Notes under the pieces: generated by a model
Told to the model about the DNA's origin: nothing
What the model saw: only the letters and a program-made list of their open reading frames with translations
Database searches by the model: none
Translations under genes and position numbers: made by a program
NCBI GenBank assembly: GCA_030063045.1
Contig: JAQSEB010000032.1
Span: 496,001-560,000, forward strand
DNA: 64,000 nt
From: Pratylenchus scribneri
Taxonomy: Eukaryota > Nematoda > Chromadorea > Rhabditida > Pratylenchidae
Direction of reading: 5' to 3'
Shown: positions 52,823 to 62,192 of the stretch, piece by piece
How the letters are laid out: every line of letters starts with the position of its first letter
Numbering within the stretch: the first letter of the stretch is position 1

Positions 52823-52832
52823 TGATATGAGC
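52823..52832. repeat. Right target-site duplication tgatatgagc
   Basis: It is identical to 50,895-50,904, directly abutting the right terminal inverted repeat. Confidence 0.75.
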
Positions 52833-52961
52833 TCAATCAATTAATTGTGTTGGTTTTGGATTTTGGTTGGGGTTGTATTTTTTTTGTTTTGCTTTTTTTT
52901 GCAGGGCAAAAAAAATAAAACAAGAAACTAAATTTTATGTGGCAATTTTAACACAATTAAA

Positions 52962-54522
52962 ATGACGTCAGAAAAAGGTCGGGAACAAAATCTTGCATTA
53001 CGAGGTTTAATTAATTAATTTTTATTTATTTTATTTATTTATTTTAATTTTAGTTATGCGACTTTCAAGACCGCGTTTTAATGAAAGAATGATGTTACTA
53101 AATGAATCGGATTTTGGCCAATCATTATCAAATTCATCAATTGAACCAATTGATTCGTTTCTTATTGCTCCTCATACAATGCGTAAGCAGAAATAAAATT
53201 TAACCAAAATTTATAATTCATTTTTAGGGGATGTTTATTTGGGCGAGTCCTTTAATTTTTATATTTCCATTATCAACATGAGCGCCTATAGCTGCAAAGA
53301 AATAAGTATAAAGGTAAAAATGACTATTGTATTGTAGTAATATTACACTCATGTTAGGCAGATATCCAAACACAAACAAAACGCATTTCAATTGGTGAAT
53401 CATCGTTTGAAGGAGCAATTTTAGCTTCAAACCAGCAAATAGGCCAGATTTTCGAACATCAAATTCAAGAACTTGGACAGCATATGTAACGATAAAATAT
53501 AATATGATAAATAAGAAATTCATTTACAGTTTAGTTTGTGCTCTTTCCTACAAAGGAGTTGATAGTGAAAAACAGAATTTGAGAAAATTTTTCAAATTCC
53601 CCGTCAGCAAGCCTATCGAATTGATAAAACAAAATTATTACGAAATTAAAGTAAGGTATATTCCTTATTAAGCAAAATTATTTTAAATTCACATTCATCA
53701 GAACAAAAGCATGAAATTCTACTACGAAGCTCAAATTCAAAATTTATGTGCAAATCCAATTTACATCCAGTCAATTTCAATATCCAATAAAAATGAAGAT
53801 TCGAAGGAAACATTTTATTATCCGTTAAGGTTTTCATTTAATTCAAAAATTATTTCTATATCCAAATATCCATTTAGTAATGATGATTTATTGGAACCTC
53901 AATCCATTCGGCAATTCATTTTCCCGCTGTTGGGAACAATTGATGAAAAACACGGAAATAATTCATCAGAAATTTATCGTTTTGGCAATCTTTCCATTAA
54001 TTGGATAACAACAATGGGCGATAGAGGCAAAATTATGTTGGACACATTGCAAAGACCGGTATTCAAAATAATAAAAAGACATAATAAATTGATTTTAGAA
54101 TTCATCAAATTATCACAATTTATTTTCCGTTGAACAAATACCAAAGAGGGTAAAAATCAATGAATTATTTTCTGGTATTTTTCGAATTCAGAATTGCCAG
54201 TTTGTTACATTATTTTTTATTCTTTTTAAAATTAATATTCAGAGACCATCCAATTGAAGTTCATTTAAGTTTTGACCAATCTCATCAACCCTCAATTATT
54301 CATTGTTCAATTAATGGCCAACGATTTCAAACAATATTACCAAATGAATTTTTATTAATCTCACTTGATTTCCTTCCATTTGTGCCCGGCATTCAGGTAA
54401 AAATTTATACAAAATTAATTTAATAATTTCTTTTAAAGAAAATATCAGGAATTCGGATTTTTGATTTGAAGCAGAAAAAGAATTACGAATTCGATGATAT
54501 TGCTCAAGTTTTTGTTTATTAA
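52962..54522 (+). CDS. TRAPPC13: TRAPP complex subunit TRAPPC13
   Basis: Nine exons (52962-53004, 53054-53182, 53228-53313, 53358-53485, 53530-53650, 53702-54058, 54099-54199, 54243-54396, 54439-54522) give 400 residues, close to human TRAPPC13 (417). Introns are only 40-51 bp. Aligned family blocks are VYLGESFNFYISIIN, KADIQTQTKRISI, ELGQHILVCALSYKG, LRKFFKFPVSKPIEL, YYEAQIQNLCANPIYI, NWITTMGDRGKI, PKRVKINELFSGIFRIQNC, FVPGIQKISGIRIFD and YEFDDIAQVFVY. TRAPPC13 is a beta-sandwich subunit of metazoan TRAPPIII (Rab1 exchange, autophagy and ER-Golgi traffic). The 40-bp intron at 54,059-54,098 is needed to reach the EQIPKRVKINELF block. Confidence 0.95.
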
Positions 54523-55272
54523 TACCAGTTTTTATTGTTATTATTTATTTTAAATTATTGTTCTTAATTTTTTATAAATAAATTTTATTTGATTCAATTT
54601 TATCAATTAATTTTTATATAGCGATAGCGAAACAAAACGCTTTTATTCCGTTTATATTATCCGGCTTACTTTTTATTTCCCAACAAGAATCCATTTTCGT
54701 CCCTATCCACAAAGCCCTAAGGCGGAAAAAGATTTCCATTTGGGGTTGTAGGCTGCAGGAAAAAAGCATCATGATTTGATGCGACCAACTTTACGGATGC
54801 ACATTTTGACGGGTTGAGCGGAAAGTGATAAGGCTTAATTGCTACTTAACGGTGTGGGGGGTGGTGGCAGTAAGCTGCTGGATGAATTGGTCACGCATTG
54901 GTAGAAGGAGAACAATCAACCCGGTTTATAACTGGCTAAACTGCTGGTTGACTGATTCTTATTCCTCCTATCGCCTTTCAGGCGGTACTTCCATGTTAAT
55001 ATACTGATTGTGGAGAGCAAATACGAGTTTCGGTTGGGACCCGGCTATCGCCGGTTGTCAGCCAAACAACAGAAACAAATCAAAAAGGAATGAATATAAA
55101 TAAGTGAAGGGTTTTGTTAAAGCCATACTTATTAATTTAGCGAAGAATGGTTGTTTTGGTCAGATTCCTCCCACCAATTTTTTACAATCAAGAATCAGAA
55201 ACCTACTCATAATTAAAATACTTATATTCTAGATTATGTTTTGCAATTATAATTATTAAATTAAATTGGAAT
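54523..55272. other. Spacer with a GC-richer anomalous island (54,620-55,090)
   Basis: Nothing here belongs to either neighbouring gene. The island is visibly less AT-rich than its surroundings. In one forward frame it reads as broken coding sequence, e.g. LLDELVTHW and then, after stops, FRRYFHVNILIVESKYEFRL followed by GPGYRRLSAKQQKQIKKE and a stop. At least three in-frame stops interrupt that frame. It looks like a decayed coding insertion of unknown origin. Confidence 0.45.
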
Positions 55273-56980
55273 ATGGAATCATCTTCGACTTTCAATGAAT
55301 TATTGATAAATGAGGTTGGTTACTGATTTATTGATGATGTTTATTGAAATTATTTAAGGTTAAAGCGCATCCTTCATTGTATGATCAACAACAAAGAGGT
55401 GATATAAAACCGGTTTATATAAATTTAAATTTCCTTTTTAACAAAATAGTTTGTACTGATAATGGAGAAAGGAATCTTATTTGGGTGAGTATTCTTTGTC
55501 AATTTTATTCAGAATTTATATTTGCCTCACAGGAAGTAATTGCACAACGAATTGATAAGACAATAAATGGAGAATTTGCTAAGAAACGTTGGCTTCAGGT
55601 AATATTTTTAATTAGAAACTCTGTTGCTAGTTTTATTTTAATAGATCCTCAAAATTGATATTTTTTATTAACAGTTCAAAATAATTTTATAAAAATTATA
55701 ATCATTTTGCATTTCATATAGGTTCGAGATCGTTATCGTAAAGAACTAAAAATGGCATTGAAGACTTCTATCCAACCGAAATGGCCGTATTTTTCCAAGT
55801 TGAATTGGCTGGATCCATATTTGAAGGATGCAAAGTTGGTTCAAAATAAATTGTATTTATAATTATATACTAATTTTAGGTCAATTAAAACCGAAAGTAA
55901 TTCACCGATCACTCATCAATCGAATACAAATTCCGAAAATGATCATTTGCAATCAGCGGAATCCAATCAAATTGCTAATCTTTCAGCGGAAATGGATAAA
56001 GGTAATAAATTAATTTGAATAATTTAATTTATTTATTTTTTGTTAGAAGGTCATCATCTTCAATTTGCACAATATCAAACAGTCAATTTGCTTGAACAAT
56101 TGATGGCAGCCAGCCGTGATTTACTCGAAAAACATCGAAGCACTGAAATTGACCAAAAGCCTCAAATCCAAACTGCGGCCGAATTATTTCCATCCACCAC
56201 AGACAGCGGTGCTGCGGCCTCAACAAGTGAAGAGAATGCAGCATATATTGCTGAAGAATTACACTTTAATGACAATAATGATGATTTTCGTGTTGCCGAA
56301 CAACAAAATGAGGATAAGGTCATTGAAATAAATTGAAGAAATATTTATTCTGATGAATTTGCAGATTTCTTCGCTCAACAAATTGATCAATCAACGCATG
56401 AATCAATTCCCACAACCAACTTCAACTCCTCCGGACTTCAATACTCTGCTGCTGAATTCACCCAAAATTGCGAATCCATTTAACATTTTTCCGAACATTT
56501 GCCAACAAATGAATTCCTCACCGCAACATTCCAATCGTCTTTGCCGTTCTCGCAATCATTCTCCGTATTTGGTGCGTCGCGGAAACAAAAATCAGCAGAA
56601 GAGCAAATCCGAAAGCAATTCATCGAATTCATCGCCACATAAAATAAATGATGCATCGTCAATTTGCAGTAACCAAACAATGGACAACAAAAAGAATGGA
56701 AATGAATTGTTGCCAACAACGGAGGAGTGGAATCGCATGGATTTGGACAATGATGAGGATTTGCTATTTGCCCGTTTGGTTGTGGCCCGATTGAAGAAAT
56801 TCGAAACAAAGAAACGCAGAGAAGTAAGAAAAATAAAGGGAAAATGGAAGCATTAATCCATTCAAACATTTTCAGATTCGTTTTGCCATTCATCAATTGT
56901 TGGATAAATCGGAGGAGGAATTGGAAATGATGGAAGTCGAAAATGGTGAAGAGGAGAAGAACATGACCCAAAATGAATAA
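55273..56980 (+). CDS. MADF-BESS domain DNA-binding regulator
   Basis: Eight exons (55273-55314, 55359-55484, 55533-55598, 55722-55834, 55880-56001, 56047-56318, 56365-56823, 56876-56980) give 434 residues. Residues about 9-110 form a MADF (Myb/SANT-like) domain: LLINEVKAHPSLYD, IAQRIDK, FAKKRWLQVRDRYRKELK and WPYFSKLNWLDPYL. The centre is Gln/Ser/Asn-rich and disordered. Near the C-terminus DEDLLFARLVVARLKKFETKK followed by FAIHQLL matches the BESS protein-interaction motif. The end is acidic. Such proteins bind promoters and act as activators or repressors; the target is unknown. An hAT transposon is inserted about 150 bp beyond the stop codon. Confidence 0.9.
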
Positions 56981-57126
56981 GAAGGCAATGACATAACATT
57001 AATTATTTGTTCTTTTGGATTAATTTCAATGTTATGCATATTACCCATAATTGTCGACTTTAATTTATGCATATTATTTAAGTAATGTTCAATCATCTCC
57101 TTTAAACATTTTGCTCAAATTCAACA

Positions 57127-57134
57127 TTCATCAT
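57127..57134. repeat. Left hAT target-site duplication ttcatcat
   Basis: The exact 8-bp ttcatcat abuts the left end and recurs at 59,273-59,280 after the right end. Eight-base duplication is diagnostic of the hAT superfamily. Confidence 0.9.
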
Positions 57135-59272
57135 TAGGGCTGGCAAATATAGTTATTTAACTATTTTATGCGGAGCATTATTTATGCATAAAAACGCAAT
57201 AAAAAACATATCTAACTTGGTTTGAGCCCAAAATATTGAACTTTTTTTCAACTTTTTTCACTATTTTTAACTATTTTGCTACCTTTGCAACTATTTAACT
57301 ATTTGATCACTATTGCAGCCCAAAACAACTATTTTATATAACTTTTTTCGGAAATTTCTTAAAAATGCCACCAAATAATACAAAATATGCATTGTTTCGC
57401 CAGTGGATTGATCGATTAAATGGAAATTCAGTTTATACAATCAATACTACCAAAGAGGGTAAAGGGATTTATTGTGAAGCGTGTCAACAACAGGTTTATA
57501 TAAAATTTACAACGACCAATAGACAACGGGAATTTGTTCAACAAAAGGTTATTCAACAAAATTGTTCTACAATACTATTTGGTCATTTAAAACAACACAA
57601 TGAAACATTGAAGCATAGACGTGCCCTTCTTCGAGTTTCAGAAAAGGAAAAACGACAAAAACAACAATTTTTGGACGCAACAACCTCAAATATTCCCGAC
57701 CAATTCACATTCGATTTGGCCTCATCTTTAATTTCGGCTAACATTCCTTTTTTCAAAATTGAGAATGGCGTTTTTCGAGGATTTTTGGAACGAGAAACTG
57801 GCAAAAACATTCCATCTCGGAGGACATTGGGAAATTATTTGGAACATTGTTTTAAACAGGTTTTTGATAATTGATACAAAAATTTTTTGATGAAATTTAA
57901 GAAAATGGATGAAATTATTGAGGAATTTGCCGGCAAATATTATTGGGTTAGTGTTGATGAAACTTGTGATCGAGCAGGACGTTGCATGGCCAACCTTCTA
58001 GTGGGAATTTTGGATGGAAAACAATGGAATGAACCAAAGTTAATAGCAGTGAAAGAATTAGATAAAGTCGATTCGGACCACGTTGCCAGATTTGTGGATG
58101 AAGGATTGGGTGAATTTGAATTAAAATTGTTTAATATTTTAATTGTGTTTTAAGCAAAATATTCATTGGAAAAAAGCAAATGCCTTTTGTTTTGCACCGA
58201 CGCGGCAGCTTACATGAAAAAAGCTTGCCGCGATTTGAAAGTATAAAAGAATGTATAATTTTAATAAATGTTCATATATAGGTTTTCTACCCAAATGCCT
58301 TCCACATTACATGTTTGGCGCATTCTCTACACAGAGTGGCAGAAAAAATAAGGCAAATTTTTCCAATGGTCGATAAAATGATTGCAAAAACAAAAGCGGT
58401 TTTCGTCAAGGCCCCCAGCCGAGTAAAAACTTTTCGGGAGATGAATCCAACAATTCCATTGCCTCCAAAACCAATTCTCACGCGCTGGGGAACTTGGTTA
58501 ATTGCGGCTGAATATTATTGGAATAATTTTCGATCAGTTCAAAACGTATTTTTTTAGAATTTAAAAATGATTTTTTGTAAAATATCAATTTAGGTTTTGA
58601 ATACTTTAGACCCGAACGATGCCGTCGCAATTGAGGAAAGTTTGGCCTGTTATACAAATGCTGTTTGGCAGGACCTCGCCTATATCCAATCTAATTTTGC
58701 CAAATTGGCCGAATCGATCACAAAATTGGAAAAACAAGGCCTATCCATTTATGAACAATTGCAAATCTTTGGCGAAGTACAAGATGAAATGGAAATGGCA
58801 ATCGGAGAAAGTGCAGAACAAATTCAAGAGAAATTCAAGTTTATTGTTTCCAATAATCCCGGAATCGAAATCATGTCCCAAATCTGCAATATTCTTTCTG
58901 GCCAAAACAATAATTGTGATGTTTCGCCAAATCTAATTCCATTTTACAAATATTCACCACTCACATCTTGTGATGTTGAGCGTTCTTTCTCTATGTATAA
59001 GTCTATTTTGGCTGATAATCGAATGAGTTTCAACATTAATAATCTCGAAATGTATCTGATTTGCAATTATAACCAAGAACGATCTGATCAATGAATTTTT
59101 TAAATCTCTTTCTATTTTTAACCTTTTATTTCGATAAAAAATTGTAACTTTTTTTGAAATTTTTGTCACTATTTTGGGTTTTTGCAACTATTTATGTAAC
59201 TATTTTGCGATTTTTGGCAACTATTCTAGTTAACTATTTTGCGATTTTTGGCAACTATTTTTGCCAGCCCTA
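57135..59272 (+). mobile_element. Complete hAT-superfamily DNA transposon
   Basis: The 2,138-bp element begins tagggctggcaaatatagtt. Its right end, reverse-complemented, reads tagggctggcaaaaatagtt. It is flanked by perfect ttcatcat duplications. Both subterminal regions are packed with repeats of aactattt (e.g. 57,240-57,340 and 59,170-59,260), the usual transposase-binding clusters of hAT elements. Between them is a single transposase gene with all exons open. Confidence 0.95.
57365..59094 (+). CDS. hAT transposase with N-terminal BED-type zinc finger
   Basis: Five exons (57365-57859, 57902-58109, 58155-58240, 58282-58545, 58594-59094) give 517 residues without a stop or frameshift. Residues about 35-90 hold a BED-like finger (CEAC..., then HLKQHNETLKH). 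The first catalytic Asp is in WVSVDETCDRAGRCMANLL and the second probably in LLFCTDAAAYMKKACRDL. ITCLAHSLHRVAEKIRQIFP and the PKPILTRWGTWL block are typical of hAT proteins. The C-terminal dimerisation region reads YSPLTSCDVERSFSMYKSIL then ADNRMSFNINNLEMYLI, with the acidic residue just before RSFS. The element's ends and duplication are intact too, so it may be autonomous. Confidence 0.93.
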
Positions 59273-59280
59273 TTCATCAT
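59273..59280. repeat. Right hAT target-site duplication ttcatcat
   Basis: It is identical to 57,127-57,134, directly after the right terminal inverted repeat. Confidence 0.9.
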
Positions 59281-60159
59281 CATTTCTCTCTCTCTCTTTA
59301 TTTTAAATAAAAAGCAATTCAATTTGTTGGTTTTGTAAATGTCCAATTTGTTTCCCCCCTTTTACATTGTGACATTTGATTACTTTTTGTGCAATTTTAT
59401 CCGCCCATCATTTTCTTTCCATCCATCCATCCTCATTGACTGAAGATGATGGAAAGGAAACAGGCATCGGGCCCTTGACAATGTTGTGCCCACCCAAAAG
59501 GCTTTTTGAGTGTTTTTAATTTTCGCACATTGGCCAATAGAAGCGGGGGGGGGGGGGGGGGGGGATGAACAGTGAATGGTCGGTCGGTTGGCTTGAATGG
59601 AAAGTTTGCTTTTCCCTCCAATCTTCATCCATCCAAAAGTTTCAAGTGTCATTTTTGCTGTGACTGATGAATAAAATAAAAAAGGGAACAACCCAAGACC
59701 CAACCAACTGCCAATGATGATTGCCTTCAGCTATTTGGTACTGTATTGGAAATTTGGGGGAGAAATTATATTAAATAAATTTGGAATCTGAATTCATCAT
59801 ATTGCATTTATGGGAAGGAATAGAAGCTAATTTGGCAACAGAATGAAGCGGGAATATTTTGAAAGAAAATTTACGAAAAAGGGAATGAATTAATGTTCCA
59901 AAACAATTCATTTAATTTCATTATGATTCGATGGATATTTTGGTTTTATTGCGCAATATTTCTTATTAATTACCCATCCAACCGTATAATCTGCAAATGT
60001 GCCCATTTTTCTGCAATATTCCCGAAAATTGGGCGGTCCAATCCTCGCAGGGTCGACTCCGGATTGGCTATTCCTCTCGTCCTTCCCCTCTCCACCATTT
60101 TTTTCTTTCATTTGGCCATCCATTTTCTTTCCTCAATATTCTCTCAAAAAATATTTGGA
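59281..60159. other. Spacer upstream of the DMRT gene, with a 20-G tract
   Basis: It has a 20-G run at 59,545-59,564 and mixed pyrimidine-rich sequence. The frame that ends in DMRT exon 1 stays open back to 59,893, giving a hydrophobic extension (WFYCAIFLINY..). Nothing supports it as protein. This is probably DMRT promoter and leader. Confidence 0.5.
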
Positions 60160-61768
60160 ATGTCCAAAATATTCAAAACTCAATCAGAAACAGTTGAAAT
60201 TGTCGATAAACATGCCGACAAAGGAAAAAGTGAAGAAATTGGCCGTTCATCTGATACAAATGGAGGAAAGCGACAATTGGGCAATGCTGGGCTGGACAGT
60301 GCCGAATTGGAAAGACTTTTAAGGCTTAGGGCAGAAAGGGTCCAAAGAACACCGAAATGTGCCAGAGTAAAGTTTAAAATCACAGATGTAGGATGAATAA
60401 ATTAATTTTAGTGCCGAAATCATGGATCTGTTTCGGCATTGAAAGGTAAAATTGGAAAGAATGGATGATGGGATATTTTAGGGCATAAACGGAATTGCGA
60501 ATGGAAAGACTGCGTTTGCCCGAAATGTACGTTGATTGCCGAAAGACAACGAGTAATGGCGGCACAAGTCAGTTTTGGCATTTTAATTCTGCACAATAAT
60601 CAAAATTAGGTGGCATTGAGGCGGCAACAATCCCAGGAGGAAAAGGAGGCGGTTGTGAATGTGAAGGGGAAATTGAATGGAAATGAAATATGAAAATTTA
60701 GCATGAATTGGGAATGCTTCTTGGCGTTGATTCGGCCGATGAAATTTTGGAAGTGATTCGGCGGACGAAGGCAAAAGTGGAAGATGGTGGCGAAAATGGC
60801 CAGAAGGAGGAGGAAATGACCAAAACAAGTTCTGAAAACAAAAAGGAACAAGGAATGAAGCCGAAAATGGAAATTGGGCCCATCGATGGTGGAAATGGGC
60901 AAATGAGGGCAAACGGTGTGTATGGGAAAACATTGGGTGGGTCAAAAATATTCCATTCATTGTTTTTCCAATGTTTGCATTTGAAAGGTGCTTATTAGGG
61001 GTATAATCCGGCAAAAGAAGGGTAACATTATGAGAGAAGGACTTTGTTAAGCACTTCTTTATTCGAATATTTAGTGAAAATTGGAGATTGGAAATTAATT
61101 AGGGAAAAAATAATAATCATTTAATTTTCTAAATTGACCGTTTAAAAAGGCAATTTTTGGCCAGATTAGTGAAGGGGAGGGGGAAGAGGATTGAGGGAAA
61201 TTGGCAATTGAATGGCCCATCAAAGCCAAATGCCAAATCCTCCAAATTTGGTCATTCCTTCCATAATTAATAAAAATAATTATTTCTGCCATTTTCAGGA
61301 TCCAACAGCAAAAAGCGAAACATCAACGAATCATCGGCAGAAAAGAGAATTGGAAAAAAACAATCAAAATTGGAAAAGGCACAAAATAATAATGAAAATC
61401 CATTGCCCCATTCAAAGACATCGACAAAGGTCAGTTTTAATTTACATTCATTTAAATTGTCACCAATTTAGGACAATGACAATAATGTCATCCATCCATC
61501 CAATGCTGAACATCATCATCAACGAATTGTTCAACAACAAATTGGCCAATCCCCTTCCTCCTCCTCCTCCTCCCTTTTCTTGTCCCCTTTCCCATTTCTA
61601 CATCATCCATTCCTCCGTTTCCCACTTTTCCCATTTTCGGCTGCCCTTCTCCATCAATTTTCTCTTCAAAATGGCCAACAAATGGAATCAACAACGGTGG
61701 CCATGGATTCAGAAGGAACAAATGGATTTGGAAATTTATCATTGCCAATTCCACCTGAACCAAATTGA
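60160..61768 (+). CDS. DM-domain (doublesex/mab-3, DMRT) transcription factor
   Basis: Seven exons (60160-60366, 60412-60445, 60482-60567, 60610-60660, 60702-60936, 61299-61429, 61472-61768) give 346 residues. The DM domain spans residues about 63-120: [20 protein letters not shown], then [20 protein letters not shown] and [18 protein letters not shown]. All zinc-binding Cys and His residues are present. Three short introns (45, 36 and 42 bp) fall inside the domain. Downstream is Lys/Glu/Gly-rich, then a Ser-rich and Phe-rich C-terminus ending [10 protein letters not shown]. No DMA domain is seen. DM factors bind the DNA minor groove and control sexual differentiation or neuronal fate. The start at 60,160 is chosen because the upstream extension looks like UTR. 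The specific subfamily is undecided. Confidence 0.93.
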
Positions 61769-62192
61769 AATAATCATTGATGACCAAAAAATGGAACATT
61801 TCAATTTTATCATTTCTAAAAGGAGGAATAAAAAATAACAATAAAAAAAATATGAATATTTAAAGCATTTTGGGCGAAATTGAAGAATATGGATGGAAGA
61901 TTCTGGGCATTCAAAGTTGGGGAAGAAAGGCTAATATGGAAGGAAATGTGGCAGCATGAAAAAAAATGGCAGAGAATGTGAAAAATTGGATTGGATTAAT
62001 TGAAATTGGATCACAAAAAGTTCGGGAAAATTGTGCGCGAAAATTCCAACCCCAATCTGCATCAATTTTTGGTGGGGGATTTGGATTTGCACTCGCCAAA
62101 CAAACAATTTATATTTGGTAATAATTTGCACAGCAATTCGCCAATATTGGAGGGAAAGTTCGCGCCCCGTCATTCATTCATTCATTCATTGT
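61769..62192. other. Spacer between convergent DMRT and collagen IV genes
   Basis: It is AT-rich, with the polyadenylation-like aataaa just after the DMRT stop (about 61,827) and a cattcattcattcattcatt microsatellite at 62,170-62,190 next to the collagen stop. Open frames here are shadows. Confidence 0.6.

Noticed and set aside
59893..60159. Hydrophobic N-terminal extension in frame with DMRT exon 1
   Set aside because: No DM protein has such a segment, and an ATG at 60,160 directly precedes plausible coding sequence. Treated as leader DNA.
60583..61014. Minus-strand 143-codon frame opposite DMRT
   Set aside because: Shadow of the DMRT exons, with no splice context or motif of its own.
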